From: Arenimonas sp.
Lineage (GTDB): Bacteria > Pseudomonadota > Alphaproteobacteria > Rhizobiales > Rhizobiaceae
Reading direction: 5' to 3'
Length of the DNA stretch: 64,000 bases
Assembly: GCA_019459145.1 (NCBI GenBank)
Contig: JAIBEK010000059.1
Location: forward strand, 62,001 to 126,000
The notes below the pieces were generated by a model, which did not search any database, was not told the origin of the DNA, and saw only the letters and a program-made list of their open reading frames with translations. A program made the position numbers and the translations under genes. This document shows positions 26,403 to 39,009 of this stretch, one piece after another. How positions within the stretch are numbered: the stretch's first letter is position 1; each line of letters starts with the position of its first letter.

Positions 26403-27140
26403 ATGGACGGTAAAGGGGTTGCAGACGGCGGTGGCAGGGAACTGCTGGTGCGAATTCAGGCGGTGGAGAGCCTGAACGAGATCGGTGCCGTGATCAGCCT
26501 TCTGTTGCGCCGTTTCCGTTTCGACTATTTCAAGCTCTTCGCCGCGCGCTCGGCCCCCACCGGCTCGCTGCGGGACGAACTTCTCCTGACAAATGCTCCC
26601 CCGACCTTCATCGACGGCTTCGACGCCATAGGCGGGCTTCCAGCCGCGCCGGTGCGCATCTTCGCCACATCCGACCGGCTGGCCTATCAGTGGCATGTCA
26701 GCGATCTGAGTGCGAAGGCGCAAGGGTCGGTTCAGGTGCAACAACTGATGGCTCTGCTCGAGCAACACGGCATGAGCCAGGGCGCCTATGCCGCCCTGCC
26801 GACGCTCGGCGGGCGCAAGCATATCTTCGGCGTCTATGGCGAACGCGATGCCCTGACGCCGGCTAAACTGGACGAGTTCAGCTTCCTGTCGATCCATTTG
26901 CTCGACCGGTTGGAGACGCTGGAAAAACGACGCGCGGGCCAGTCGTCGGGCCTATCCGGCCTGGAGATCGAGTGTCTGTTGCTGACGGCCGCCGGCCACG
27001 ATACGGCGGCGATCGCGCGCCGGCTTTTGCTGTCGACGCGCACCGTCAACTATTTGGTTGGCTCGCTGTGTCGCAAGCTCGGCACAGACCGTATCGAGCA
27101 GGCGCTGACCGAGGCGGCTCGCCTCGGCTATCTCGACTGA
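26403..27140 (+). CDS. LuxR-family transcriptional regulator
   Basis: 245 aa from ATG 26403, with GAGGTG upstream; an in-frame GTG lies 21 bases earlier. The first 150 residues resemble the autoinducer-binding domain fold. The C-terminal helix-turn-helix (about 175-240: GLSGLEIECLLLTAAGHDTAAI and STRTVNYLVGSLCRKLG) is of the GerE/LuxR type. No LuxI-type synthase is nearby, so this is at best an orphan LuxR. The normally invariant Trp and Asp residues of quorum sensors are not clearly placed, so the signal may not be an acyl-homoserine lactone. Confidence 0.85.
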   Translation: MDGKGVADGGGRELLVRIQAVESLNEIGAVISLLLRRFRFDYFKLFAARSAPTGSLRDELLLTNAPPTFIDGFDAIGGLPAAPVRIFATSDRLAYQWHVSDLSAKAQGSVQVQQLMALLEQHGMSQGAYAALPTLGGRKHIFGVYGERDALTPAKLDEFSFLSIHLLDRLETLEKRRAGQSSGLSGLEIECLLLTAAGHDTAAIARRLLLSTRTVNYLVGSLCRKLGTDRIEQALTEAARLGYLD

Positions 27141-27185
27141 CACCGGACCCGATCCGACCGATCGGTTGCGCCGTTCTCGGTGCTC

Positions 27186-28115
27186 TCAGCCGTTCATCGC
27201 CACCGCGATCTCGGCGGCCAGGCGCGCATTGTTCTCGACCAGCGCGATATTGGTCTTGAGGCTGCGTCCGCCGGTCATGTGGAAGATCGTGTCGAGCAGA
27301 AAGGGGGTGACCTCCTTCCCGGTGATTTCCTCGCGCTCGGCACTGGCCAGTGCCCGGCCGATATAGATCTCCATCTCCTCGCGCGGGATCTCGGCCTCCA
27401 GCGGCACGGGATTGGCGATCAGCATGCCGCCCTCAATGCCGAGTTGTTCGCGCATGCGCTGGAAGTTGGCGATCGCAGCCGGGCTCGGCAGGGTCAGCGG
27501 GCTCTTCAGTCCGGACGAGCGCGACCAGAAGGCCGGGAATTCCTCACTGTCGAAGCTGACCACCGGGACCCCTCGGGTCTCCAGCATTTCGAGCGTCTTG
27601 GGAATGTCGAGGATGGCCTTGGGGCCGGCGGAGACGACGATGACCGACGTGCGCGCCAGTTCCTCGAGGTCGGCGGAAATATCGAAGGTCTCCTCGGCGC
27701 CGCGATGAACGCCGCCGATGCCGCCGGTGGCAAAGACCGAAATGCCGGCGCGGGCCGCGGCGATCATGGTCGCCGCCACCGTCGTCGCGCCGGTGCGCCT
27801 TTCGGCAAGCGCAAAGGCGATGTCGGCGCGCGACAGCTTCATAACGTCGCGCATTTCCGCCAGGGCTGCGATCTGGTCCGGTTCGAGGCCGATGTGCAAC
27901 ACGCCTTCGATCACCGCGATGGTGGCCGGCACAGCACCGTTCTGGCGCACGATGTGCTCGACGCTGCGGGCCATGTCCAGATTTCCCGGAAAAGGCATGC
28001 CATGGGTGATGATGGTCGATTCCAGCGCGACGATCGGCGCTCCGCGTGCTTTCGCGGCGACGACCTCGGCCGCGTAGACGATCGGCAGAAGGGGGGAAAT
28101 GGAGTTTGTCATCAT
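27186..28115 (-). CDS. psuG: pseudouridine-5'-phosphate glycosidase
   Basis: A 309-aa enzyme that splits pseudouridine 5'-phosphate to ribose 5-phosphate and uracil. Family blocks visible are ALESTIITHGMPFPGN near the N-terminus, FATGGIGGVHRGAE near 128-141 and SAGPKAILDIPKTLE. It overlaps the kinase gene psuK by four bases (ATGA), giving a two-gene pathway that salvages pseudouridine from RNA turnover. It is convergent with the LuxR-type gene. Confidence 0.95.
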   Translation of the reverse strand: MMTNSISPLLPIVYAAEVVAAKARGAPIVALESTIITHGMPFPGNLDMARSVEHIVRQNGAVPATIAVIEGVLHIGLEPDQIAALAEMRDVMKLSRADIAFALAERRTGATTVAATMIAAARAGISVFATGGIGGVHRGAEETFDISADLEELARTSVIVVSAGPKAILDIPKTLEMLETRGVPVVSFDSEEFPAFWSRSSGLKSPLTLPSPAAIANFQRMREQLGIEGGMLIANPVPLEAEIPREEMEIYIGRALASAEREEITGKEVTPFLLDTIFHMTGGRSLKTNIALVENNARLAAEIAVAMNG

Positions 28116-29083
28116 TCGTGTCCGGAATTGAGCGGGTTTCTTGACAGGATAGCGGCTGCGGGCACAAGGGCCAGCCCCGACTTTAGGAGATCGCCGGTAA
28201 GGTTTTCCGCGGTCGCATGGGGCGAACGCAGGGTAATCGCGGCACAGGCGGTTCCGTGGCGCAACGCTTCGCCGTTCGTCTCCCCACGGATCTTGGCCGA
28301 CAGGAAGCCGGCCGCGAAGGCGTCGCCGGCGCCGGTGACGTCGGATATGGACGCAAGCATCGGCGGGGCGAGCAGGGCGATGTCGTTCTCGTCGAAGGCG
28401 ACGGTGGCGCCGGCCCCCATGGTGACCGTGCCGGCGCGCAGACCCGCCCGCCGCAGCAGGGCTGGCCAGTCGGCGGGATCAACGGCCCGTGCGCCGGCCA
28501 GCACTTCAGCCTCGGCGGCGTTCATGAAGACGTGATCGAGATCCGACAGGCAGGCCTTGAGACGGAGCGCCTTGGCCGGGGAAATGGCAATGGCCGAGAT
28601 CGGCTTGCCGAGTCCGCCGGCGCTGGTCGCCAGGGCGGAGATCGTGTCGCCGGGCAGGTTGGCGTCACACAGCACATTCTGCGTCGCGGCCAGGCTGTCG
28701 CGCAGCGAGCGGCTGCGCAAGCGGCGCGGGGTGAAGAGGTCATAGAGCGCCATGTCGGCAAGCGCCACGATCAGATTGCCGTCGTTTTCCAGGATGGCGG
28801 TATAGCTCGGCGTGGCGCGATCGAGGAAGACGACTGGGCAATCCTCGATCCCCGCCTGATCCGCCGCCGCCGCCACGCGCTGGCCGTTCGCATCGCCACC
28901 ACGCGGCGCGACGAGGCGGACGGGATGGCCGAGCCGCGCCAGATTGCAGGCCGCGTTGAAGGCACCACCGCCGGGCTCCTCGAGCCATTTGCCGGGATTG
29001 CTCGCGCCCAGGCGGGTCTGACCGTCGATCCTGCCGCGGCGGTCGATATGGGCGCCCCCGATCACCAGCACCGGGGCGGTCAT
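28112..29083 (-). CDS. psuK: pseudouridine kinase, PfkB family
   Basis: A 323-aa ribokinase-fold enzyme that phosphorylates pseudouridine for PsuG. The N-terminal VIGGAHIDRRG and GGGAFNAACNLARLG form the first PfkB region. The C-terminal DVTGAGDAFAAGF is the anion-hole/catalytic-Asp signature. The start is ATG 29083; the frame is open 58 codons further but that part overlaps the recA promoter region. Substrate assignment rests on the psuG linkage. Confidence 0.9.
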   Translation of the reverse strand: MTAPVLVIGGAHIDRRGRIDGQTRLGASNPGKWLEEPGGGAFNAACNLARLGHPVRLVAPRGGDANGQRVAAAADQAGIEDCPVVFLDRATPSYTAILENDGNLIVALADMALYDLFTPRRLRSRSLRDSLAATQNVLCDANLPGDTISALATSAGGLGKPISAIAISPAKALRLKACLSDLDHVFMNAAEAEVLAGARAVDPADWPALLRRAGLRAGTVTMGAGATVAFDENDIALLAPPMLASISDVTGAGDAFAAGFLSAKIRGETNGEALRHGTACAAITLRSPHATAENLTGDLLKSGLALVPAAAILSRNPLNSGHE

Positions 29084-29230
29084 AGGGGTGACGCCGGGCT
29101 GTTGGCAAGGGGCGAATCGTACGGCGACGAAACCGCCGACCGGACGTCGGTCAGAAGGCTCCCGCAGCACCTTGCCCTGTCTAGGACAAAAGTGGAACAC
29201 TCGCCTGGAAAGCTCGTTATTCCAGATGTT

Positions 29231-29267
29231 TGACTGGCTATTGCCAAATGAGAACAAAACATGTACA
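29231..29267 (+). promoter_or_regulatory. recA promoter with near-consensus SOS (LexA) box
   Basis: TTGACT at 29231-29236 is a good -35 element. Seventeen bases later AACAAA sits at the -10 position. Overlapping it at 29253-29267 is GAAC-AAAACAT-GTAC, one base from the alphaproteobacterial SOS box GAAC-N7-GAAC (GTTC-N7-GTTC on the other strand). LexA bound there would block polymerase. The leader to the recA ATG is about 55 bases. Confidence 0.6.
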
Positions 29268-29325
29268 TATTCGCCATCGGCTGCTTCATTGCCTATGCGG
29301 CTTCAATAACCTAAAGGTGAACCAG

Positions 29326-30411
<1,086 letters not shown>

Positions 30412-30445
30412 TCTGCTGTTTGAACATTGCCTTTCAGCCTATCCG

Positions 30446-30479
30446 CCGGCCACATATCGAAAGAGGTGTGGCCGGTTTT
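30446..30479 (+). terminator. recA intrinsic terminator
   Basis: CCGGCCACA and TGTGGCCGG pair as a perfect 9-base stem around a 12-base loop and run into TTTT. It separates recA from alaS. Confidence 0.85.
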
Positions 30480-30571
30480 GCGTTGGGCGGCTGGACAGGG
30501 GGAATGGCGAACGATAAAAGCCATTGATTTTCGCGGATCGGCCGCTTTTCGGCCAGAATGAAGGGCATGAC

Positions 30572-33232
30572 ATGAGCGGCGTGAACGACATCCGGTCGAC
30601 TTTTCTCGATTTCTACAAGGCGAACGGCCACGAGATCGTGTCATCGAGCCCGCTGGTTCCGCGCAACGACCCGACGCTGATGTTCACCAATGCCGGCATG
30701 GTTCAGTTCAAGAACGTCTTTACCGGGCTCGAGCATCGTCCCTATTCGACGGCGGCGACGGCGCAGAAATGCGTACGGGCCGGTGGCAAGCACAACGACC
30801 TCGACAATGTCGGCTACACCGCTCGCCATCACACCTTCTTCGAAATGCTCGGCAATTTCTCGTTCGGCGATTATTTCAAGGAGCAGGCGATCGAGCTTGC
30901 CTGGAACCTGATCACCAAGGAATTCGGCCTCGACCGCAAGCGTCTTCTGGTCACCGTCTACCACACCGACGACGAGGCGTTCGATCTGTGGAAGAAGATC
31001 GGCGGGCTTAGCGACGACCGCATCATCCGCATTCCGACCAGCGACAATTTCTGGTCGATGGGCGATACCGGGCCATGCGGTCCGTGCTCGGAGATCTTCT
31101 ACGATCACGGCGACCACATCTGGGGCGGCCCGCCCGGTTCGCCGGAGGAGGATGGCGACCGTTTCATCGAAATCTGGAACCTCGTTTTCATGCAGTATGA
31201 GCAGGTGACCAAGGAGCAGCGCGTCGACCTGCCGCGTCCGTCGATCGACACCGGCATGGGGCTCGAGCGTGTGGCGGCCGTGCTGCAGGGCCGTCACGAT
31301 AATTACGACATCGACCTGTTCCGCGCCCTGATCGATGCTTCCGTCGACCTGACCGGGGTTGCCGCCGAAGGCGAACGCCGCGCCAGCCACCGGGTGATCG
31401 CCGACCATCTGCGCTCCTCGGCCTTCCTGATTGCCGACGGTGTGCTGCCGTCCAACGAAGGCCGCGGCTATGTGCTGCGCCGCATCATGCGGCGCGCCAT
31501 GCGTCATGCGGAACTGCTCGGCGCGCGCGAACCGGTGATCTACAAGCTGCTTCCCGTCCTCGTCCAGCAGATGGGCCGTGCCTATCCGGAGCTGGTGCGC
31601 GCCGAGGCGCTGATCGCCGAGACGCTGAAGCTCGAGGAGACGCGGTTCCGCAAGACGCTCGAGCGCGGCCTGTCGCTCCTTTCCGACGCGACCACCGAGC
31701 TCGGCAAGGGTGACACGCTCGACGGCGAGACGGTGTTCAAGCTTTACGACACCTATGGGTTCCCACTCGACCTGACCCAGGATGCGCTGCGCGCCCGTGG
31801 CATCGGCGTCGACATCACCGGCTTCAACGATGCCATGCAGCGGCAGAAGGCCGAGGCGCGCGCCCATTGGGCCGGCTCCGGCGACAAGGCCACGGAGACC
31901 ATCTGGTTCGAACTCAAGGAAAAGCACGGCGCGACCGAGTTTTTCGGCTATTCCTCCGAGACTGCCGAGGGCCAGGTTCAGGCCATCGTGCGTGACGGCG
32001 TGGCGGTCGAGAGCGCTTCGGCCGGCGAGAACGTGCAGATCGTCGTCAACCAGACGCCGTTCTATGCCGAATCGGGCGGCCAGATGGGGGATGCCGGGCT
32101 GATCGTCAGCGATGCCGCGCGCGTATCGGTCAGTGATACGCAAAAGAAGGGCGAGGGCCTGTTCGTTCATGTCTCGTCTGTTTCCGAGGGCACGCTCAAG
32201 GTCGGCGATGCGGTCGTGCTCACCGTCGATCACGCCCGCCGCTCGCGGCTGCGTTCCAACCATTCGGCGACGCACCTGATCCACGAGGCGCTGCGCGAAG
32301 TGCTCGGCACCCATGTCGCCCAGAAGGGTTCGCTGGTCGCGCCGGAACGCCTGCGTTTCGATGTCTCGCATCCGAAACCGATGTCGGCGGACGAACTGAA
32401 GGTCGTCGAGGACATGGCCAATGCCATCGTCGTGCAGAATTCTCCGGTCACGACGCGCCTGATGAGCGTTGATGACGCGATCGCCGAGGGCGCGATGGCG
32501 CTGTTCGGCGAGAAATACGGTGATGAGGTTCGGGTCGTGTCGATGGGCACGGCACTGGATGGTCCCAAGGCCGGCAAGGCCTATTCCGTCGAGTTGTGCG
32601 GCGGCACCCATGTCGGCGCGACCGGTGATATCGGCCTGGTGCGCATCCTCGGCGAAAGCGCCGTCGGCGCCGGCGTGCGCCGCATCGAAGCCCTGACCGG
32701 GGAAGCCGCACGGGCCTATCTTGCCGATCAGGACGAGCGGGTGAAACAGTTGGCCACGGCACTCAAGGTGCAGCCCGGCGATGTCGTTTCGCGGGTGGAG
32801 GTGCTGATCGACGAGCGTCGCAAGCTCGAGCGTGAATTGGCCGACGCCAAGCGCAAGCTTGCCATGGGCGGCGGTCAGGCAGGGGCGGACGAAGCCGTTC
32901 GCGAGGTCAATGGCATCCGTTTCATCGGCAAGGTGCTGAATGGCGTCGACCCGAAGGACCTCAAGGGCCTGGCCGACGACGGCAAGACGACGCTCGGATC
33001 GGGTGTCGTTACGCTGGTCGGCGTGTCGGAAGACGGCAAGGCCAGTGCCGTTGTCGCGGTGACCGCCGATCTGGTGGACAAGGTGAGCGCGGTCGAACTC
33101 GTGCGCGTCGCCTCGGCCGCGCTCGGTGGCAAGGGTGGCGGAGGCCGGCCGGACATGGCGCAGGCCGGCGGCCCGGACGGTGCCCAGGCGGAAGCGGCGA
33201 TCGAGGCTGTCGCGGCGGCGCTCGCCGGCTGA
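30572..33232 (+). CDS. alaS: alanine--tRNA ligase
   Basis: An 886-aa cytoplasmic synthetase. The N-terminal catalytic domain shows motif 1 ([19 protein letters not shown]), motif 2 around [15 protein letters not shown] and motif 3 GMGLERV. The editing domain has the zinc ligands HSATH and CGGTH. The C-terminal region carries the DHHA1-type [13 protein letters not shown] stretch. The length is normal. ATG 30572 is used; an in-frame upstream start would add 16 atypical residues. Its position next to recA is the common rhizobial order. Confidence 0.99.
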   Translation: MSGVNDIRSTFLDFYKANGHEIVSSSPLVPRNDPTLMFTNAGMVQFKNVFTGLEHRPYSTAATAQKCVRAGGKHNDLDNVGYTARHHTFFEMLGNFSFGDYFKEQAIELAWNLITKEFGLDRKRLLVTVYHTDDEAFDLWKKIGGLSDDRIIRIPTSDNFWSMGDTGPCGPCSEIFYDHGDHIWGGPPGSPEEDGDRFIEIWNLVFMQYEQVTKEQRVDLPRPSIDTGMGLERVAAVLQGRHDNYDIDLFRALIDASVDLTGVAAEGERRASHRVIADHLRSSAFLIADGVLPSNEGRGYVLRRIMRRAMRHAELLGAREPVIYKLLPVLVQQMGRAYPELVRAEALIAETLKLEETRFRKTLERGLSLLSDATTELGKGDTLDGETVFKLYDTYGFPLDLTQDALRARGIGVDITGFNDAMQRQKAEARAHWAGSGDKATETIWFELKEKHGATEFFGYSSETAEGQVQAIVRDGVAVESASAGENVQIVVNQTPFYAESGGQMGDAGLIVSDAARVSVSDTQKKGEGLFVHVSSVSEGTLKVGDAVVLTVDHARRSRLRSNHSATHLIHEALREVLGTHVAQKGSLVAPERLRFDVSHPKPMSADELKVVEDMANAIVVQNSPVTTRLMSVDDAIAEGAMALFGEKYGDEVRVVSMGTALDGPKAGKAYSVELCGGTHVGATGDIGLVRILGESAVGAGVRRIEALTGEAARAYLADQDERVKQLATALKVQPGDVVSRVEVLIDERRKLERELADAKRKLAMGGGQAGADEAVREVNGIRFIGKVLNGVDPKDLKGLADDGKTTLGSGVVTLVGVSEDGKASAVVAVTADLVDKVSAVELVRVASAALGGKGGGGRPDMAQAGGPDGAQAEAAIEAVAAALAG

Positions 33233-33316
33233 TCGCCCGCAGATCGGTATTCGGTTGCCTTCGCTCTTGCGGTAACCGTCTGCCGGGCGAAGCTATTCAT
33301 CGAAGAGCTTGAGGAG

Positions 33317-33343
33317 GGGCGCGGCTCGAGGCCACGCCCTTTT
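33317..33343 (+). terminator. alaS intrinsic terminator
   Basis: GGGCGCGG and CCACGCCC pair with one mismatch across a 7-base loop, followed by TTTT. It lies 85 bases after the alaS stop. The rest of the 267-base gap up to the convergent SulP gene shows nothing else. Confidence 0.7.
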
Positions 33344-33500
33344 CCTTGTGCGAGTGCCATCCGCTCGCCAATGCGCAGTCTGCGCGACCTGTCACAAGGG
33401 AAGCGCTGTGTGATATGTGGCGGATCCCGGCCTGCCCCCGCGCCCAACTGATTCCTATTCGCGTTCCGGTGCGTCGCGCGGTGCGCGGAGCGGCACCGGA

Positions 33501-35129
<1,629 letters not shown>

Positions 35130-35238
35130 GCAATCCCCCCGGTGGCACACATGCGTTCAATCACGGCATCTAAACAGAGTCGGCTTGTTCGTCGCTAGTG
35201 TCCATGCCGGCAAGAGGGGATTTCTCTCAGACTATCGT

Positions 35239-35865
35239 TCAGTTTGCCGACGCCATATCGTTCATCGCCTCGTCGTCCTTTTCTTTTGCACGGCGAAAAG
35301 CCGGCCGGTCGCTGACGCGGGCAAGGTAAGTCTCGAAAGCCGGGCGCTTCTCGATCGAGCCGAATTGCAGGCCCCAGCCGATATGCGAACTGACATAGAC
35401 GTCGGCGGCGGTAAAGGCGTGGCCGGCGACGAAGGGATTGGTCGAGACGGCGAGCTCGAGCGTATCCATCACGTCCTGGAAACTGCCATAGCCAATCATG
35501 CGGCGTCGTTCGTCGGGAACCTCGAAGCCGAGGCTGCGATTGCTGACGGCCGCCTCCAGCGGGCCGGCGGCGAAAAACAGCCAGCGGTAATAGCTGCCGC
35601 GCTGCGGGTTGGGCGGCGCCAGCTTTGCTTCGGGGAAGGTGTCGGCGAGATAGGCGCAGATCGCCGCGCATTCGGTGACGATCACCTCGCCGTGGCGCAC
35701 CGCCGGCACCTTGCCCATGGGGTTCACCGCCCGATAGTCTGCCGATTTCATCGCAGGACCAAAGGGAACGATCACCGTGTCATAGGGCTGGCCGGTTTCC
35801 TCGACCATCCACCGGGCGATCCGCCCGCGCGACATGGGATTGGTGTAGAGCGTCAGTTCGGCCAC
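35239..35865 (-). CDS. glutathione S-transferase family protein
   Basis: 208 aa. The N-terminal thioredoxin-like domain (LTLYTNPMSRGRIARWMVEE) contains the glutathione-binding block KVPAVRHGEVIVTECAAIC, where Glu-Cys replaces the usual Glu-Ser. The all-helical C-terminal domain follows. Conjugation or thiol-transfer substrates are not predictable. It lies between the SulP and icd genes with separate transcription likely. Confidence 0.9.
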   Translation of the reverse strand: MAELTLYTNPMSRGRIARWMVEETGQPYDTVIVPFGPAMKSADYRAVNPMGKVPAVRHGEVIVTECAAICAYLADTFPEAKLAPPNPQRGSYYRWLFFAAGPLEAAVSNRSLGFEVPDERRRMIGYGSFQDVMDTLELAVSTNPFVAGHAFTAADVYVSSHIGWGLQFGSIEKRPAFETYLARVSDRPAFRRAKEKDDEAMNDMASAN

Positions 35866-35940
35866 GGCTTCCTCCCTCGCGCGTTCCCTTTATGTTCCAA
35901 TCGTTAACAGTCTTTACCAGGCTTCGCAAGATGGCGCCGA

Positions 35941-35974
35941 GCAAAAAAAGAAAACCCGGCGCGAGGCCGGGTTT
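35941..35974 (-). terminator. icd intrinsic terminator, minus strand
   Basis: AAACCCGGC and GCCGGGTTT form a perfect 9-base stem with a 5-base loop. Read leftward it is followed by TTTC and then a run of seven T. It lies 34 bases past the icd stop. Confidence 0.9.
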
Positions 35975-36007
35975 CCGTCATTCTGTGAAAGCTCGCAACC
36001 GAATGGC

Positions 36008-37222
36008 TCAGGCTGCCATGGCCTTCTGCAGGTTCTCGTCGACCTTGTCGAGGAAGGCGGTGGTCGACAGCCACGGCTGGTCAGGACCGATCAAGAGCGC
36101 CAGGTCCTTGGTCATGAATCCACTCTCGACGGTGTCGATGCAGACCTTTTCCAGCGTGGTGGCGAAGCGGGCGAGTTCGGCATTGTCGTCGAGTTTGGCG
36201 CGATGCGCGAGGCCGCGGGTCCAGGCGAAGATCGAGGCGATCGAGTTGGTCGAGGTTTCCTGACCCTTCTGGTGCTGACGATAGTGACGGGTGACCGTGC
36301 CGTGGGCGGCTTCGGCTTCGACCGTCTTGCCGTCCGGGGTGAGCAGGACCGAGGTCATCAGGCCGAGCGAGCCAAAGCCCTGGGCGACCGTATCGGACTG
36401 CACGTCGCCATCGTAGTTCTTGCAGGCCCAGACATAGCCGCCGGACCACTTCAAAGCAGAGGCGACCATGTCGTCGATCAGGCGGTGTTCGTAGATGATG
36501 CCGGCTTCGTCGAACTGCGCCTTGAACTCGTTCTGGTAGACTTCCTCGAAGATGTCCTTGAAGCGTCCGTCATAGGCCTTGAGGATGGTGTTCTTGGTCG
36601 ACAGGTAGACCGGCCACTTGCGCATCAGGCCGTACATCATCGACGCACGGGCGAAATCGCGGATCGACTCGTCGAGGTTGTACATGGCCATGGCGACGCC
36701 AGCGCCCGGAGCCTTGTAGACTTCCTTCTCGATCACTTCGCCGTCTTCGCCGACGAACTTGATGGTCAGCGTGCCCTTGCCGGGGAACTTGAAGTCGGTC
36801 GCCTTGTACTGGTCGCCGAAGGCGTGACGGCCAACAACGATCGGCTTGGTCCAGCCGGGAACGAGGCGCGGCACGTTCTTGCAGATGATCGGCTCGCGGA
36901 AGATCACGCCGCCTAGGATGTTGCGGATGGTGCCGTTCGGGCTCTTCCACATTTCCTTGAGGTTGAATTCCTTGACGCGCTGTTCGTCCGGGGTGATCGT
37001 CGCGCACTTGATGCCGACGCCGTGCTTCTTGATCGCATTGGCCGAATCGATCGTGACCTGGTCATTGGTGGCGTCGCGGTTCTCGACCGAGAGGTCGTAA
37101 TACTCGATCTGCAGATCAAGATAGGGCAGGATCAGCTTTTCCTTGATGAACTGCCAGATGATGCGGGTCATCTCGTCGCCGTCGAGATCGACGACGGGGT
37201 TGGCAACCTTGATCTTGTTCAT
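36008..37222 (-). CDS. icd: NADP-dependent isocitrate dehydrogenase
   Basis: A 404-aa TCA-cycle enzyme converting isocitrate to 2-oxoglutarate with NADPH formation. The N-terminal [14 protein letters not shown], the substrate loop [12 protein letters not shown] and [15 protein letters not shown] identify the homodimeric, mitochondrial-like subfamily rather than the E. coli type. The C-terminal [15 protein letters not shown] and [15 protein letters not shown] are NADP-site blocks. It is monocistronic with its own terminator. Confidence 0.98.
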   Translation of the reverse strand: MNKIKVANPVVDLDGDEMTRIIWQFIKEKLILPYLDLQIEYYDLSVENRDATNDQVTIDSANAIKKHGVGIKCATITPDEQRVKEFNLKEMWKSPNGTIRNILGGVIFREPIICKNVPRLVPGWTKPIVVGRHAFGDQYKATDFKFPGKGTLTIKFVGEDGEVIEKEVYKAPGAGVAMAMYNLDESIRDFARASMMYGLMRKWPVYLSTKNTILKAYDGRFKDIFEEVYQNEFKAQFDEAGIIYEHRLIDDMVASALKWSGGYVWACKNYDGDVQSDTVAQGFGSLGLMTSVLLTPDGKTVEAEAAHGTVTRHYRQHQKGQETSTNSIASIFAWTRGLAHRAKLDDNAELARFATTLEKVCIDTVESGFMTKDLALLIGPDQPWLSTTAFLDKVDENLQKAMAA

Positions 37223-37451
37223 GAGTATCCTCGCGGCTAGGGGGAGGGACGAGGGTCCCTGTTTTCTGTCTGGCAGCGCCTATAGCATTCCGGATCGGGA
37301 ACGCAAAGCGCCGAGCCCCGTCGTAAGGGCTTTTCGTTGACGAAATGACACCAACTTTGGCCGTATTTCAGCCTCGCGTCGGGCCTTGTGGCTGGTCCTG
37401 CCTCGGATAGATTGCCAGACAGCATTCCACTCCTGTTTCGGGAAGTCCGTG

Positions 37452-37979
37452 ATGAAATTTCTGGCTGCCGCCTATGCCCTGCTTCTGCTTGCCGCCGGTG
37501 CCTGCCAGGCCGCCGATCCGACCGCTCCGGTGCGCGAGGTCATCGACGTGGCGGCCGGCAACTGGGCTGCCGACGGGGCGACCGGCGAGGACGTGTTCGG
37601 CGAGCCCCGGCTCGCCCGGCTGTTCAGCGCCGACTTCGCCGGCATCTACCGCGAGGCGTCCCGGCATCCGGCCTATGATCCGCCGGAGGGGGAGACAACG
37701 GGTTCGCCGTTCGGCTACGACCCGATCGCCGGTGGCCAGGATGGCTGCCCGTTCGAGAACATCCGCATCGAGGAGGAAGGCGACGGACAGGTGACGGCGC
37801 TGTTCAACAACCGCAAATGCTTCGGCGACGGTCCGGAATACCAGGAGGACACCGTCTTGATCTTCCACATCGAGGAAGAGGGCGGGCGACCGGTGATCGA
37901 CGACATCTATCCGGTGGTGAACGGCAATTCCGGCGCGTCGATCAAGGACGAGTTGAAAACCATAGCAGCCGACAGATAG
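37452..37979 (+). CDS. exported protein of unknown function
   Basis: 175 aa from ATG 37452. A signal peptide of about 20 residues (MKFLAAAYALLLLAAGACQA) is followed by an acidic mature domain with two Cys (in DGCPFEN and NRKCFGDG) likely forming a disulphide. The region EEEGGRPVIDDIYPV near the C-terminus resembles small NTF2-like periplasmic proteins, but I cannot assign it firmly. It is divergent from icd and upstream of trmJ. Confidence 0.7.
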   Translation: MKFLAAAYALLLLAAGACQAADPTAPVREVIDVAAGNWAADGATGEDVFGEPRLARLFSADFAGIYREASRHPAYDPPEGETTGSPFGYDPIAGGQDGCPFENIRIEEEGDGQVTALFNNRKCFGDGPEYQEDTVLIFHIEEEGGRPVIDDIYPVVNGNSGASIKDELKTIAADR

Positions 37980-37999
37980 GCGGACGTCCCACCATCGAG

Positions 38000-38125
38000 G
38001 CCGACAAATCGCCGCGCCGCGCCGGTTGAAGAACCGATGAAATAGAGGTGCGGAACCTCGCCAGGTACGGATACCCTGGGGGTGCAAGACGGACGGAAGG
38101 GCTCCGGACCGCAGCGGGGTTTTGA
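38000..38125 (+). other. hairpin-rich leader region before trmJ, possible structured RNA
   Basis: This 200-base gap has several strong dyads: AGGT-GCGGA-ACCT at about 38047, CCAGGTA with TACCCTGG at about 38061-38079, and GGACGGA with TCCGGACC at about 38090-38110, followed by GGGGTTTTGATTTTT. The ordered stems ending in a T-rich stretch could be a small RNA or a 5' regulatory leader for trmJ. It matches no riboswitch class I can recall, and the stems may be chance in GC-rich DNA. Confidence 0.25.
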
Positions 38126-38178
38126 TTTTTCCAGCACTTTGTGCCAGTGAAGCCGCGAAATTCCACTCGAGGCTCGTC

Positions 38179-39009
38179 ATGTCAGGCACCAACAGCGAAC
38201 GCGAACTTCTGGCCGAGGGGCCGGCGATCATCCTCGTCGAGCCGCAACTGGGCGAGAATATTGGCATGGTGGCGCGTGCCATGGCCAATTTCGGCCTGTC
38301 GGAACTCAGGCTCGTCAATCCGCGCGATGGCTGGCCGAGCGAGAAGGCCCGTGCGGCAGCCTCGAAGGCCGACCACGTGATCGACTCGACGCGGGTCTAC
38401 GGCACGTTGGAGAAGGCCTTGGCCGACCTCAATTTCGTCTATGCGACCACCGCGCGCGAACGCTACGGATTCAAGCCGGTGCGCTCCCCGGTGGTGGCGG
38501 CCGAAACGCTGCGGCGGCGGTTCAAGGCCGGGGAGGCGACCGGCATCATGTTCGGGCGCGAGCGCTGGGGGCTGACCAATGAGGAGGTCGCGCTCGCCGA
38601 CGAGATCGTCACCTTTCCGGTCAATCCGGCCTTTGCCTCGCTCAATATCGCCCAGGCGGTGCTGTTGATGTCCTATGAGTGGATGAAGGGCGGGCTCGAG
38701 GATCTGGCCGAAACCTCGTTCCAGCCGCTGGAGCAGAAGCCGGCCACCAAGGAGCAGTTGTTCGGAATGATCGAATCCGTCGAGGAGGCGCTCGATGCGC
38801 GGGGCTATTTCCGCCCGGCCGCCAAGAAGCCGAAGATGATCGACAATCTTCGTGCCGTTCTGACCCGCCGCGCCTATTCGGAGCAGGAGATCAGCATCAT
38901 GCGCGGCGTTTTCGCCACATTCGACCGATACAGCCGCAAGAGCCCGCGCGGCAAGGCGGGACCTTTTCAGGATCTGGACGGGGCGGACGATGGCGCAGAC
39001 GGGGAATGA
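38179..39009 (+). CDS. trmJ: tRNA (cytidine/uridine-2'-O-)-methyltransferase TrmJ
   Basis: A 276-aa SPOUT-class enzyme that 2'-O-methylates tRNA position 32. The N-terminal [22 protein letters not shown] carries the catalytic Asn/Arg region. [15 protein letters not shown] and [19 protein letters not shown] form the trefoil knot that binds S-adenosylmethionine. The C-terminal 90 residues are the family's helical extension. It overlaps murI by 20 bases, so the two genes are co-transcribed. Confidence 0.93.
   Translation: MSGTNSERELLAEGPAIILVEPQLGENIGMVARAMANFGLSELRLVNPRDGWPSEKARAAASKADHVIDSTRVYGTLEKALADLNFVYATTARERYGFKPVRSPVVAAETLRRRFKAGEATGIMFGRERWGLTNEEVALADEIVTFPVNPAFASLNIAQAVLLMSYEWMKGGLEDLAETSFQPLEQKPATKEQLFGMIESVEEALDARGYFRPAAKKPKMIDNLRAVLTRRAYSEQEISIMRGVFATFDRYSRKSPRGKAGPFQDLDGADDGADGE

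Noticed and set aside
30641..32611. 656-codon minus-strand frame opposite alaS
   Set aside because: Antisense shadow of alaS; no recognisable protein features.
38000..38125. Known riboswitch or 4.5S-type RNA before trmJ
   Set aside because: I compared it from memory with TPP, cobalamin, glycine, SAM-II, ZTP, fluoride and SRP RNA cores; none fits, so only generic structure is reported.
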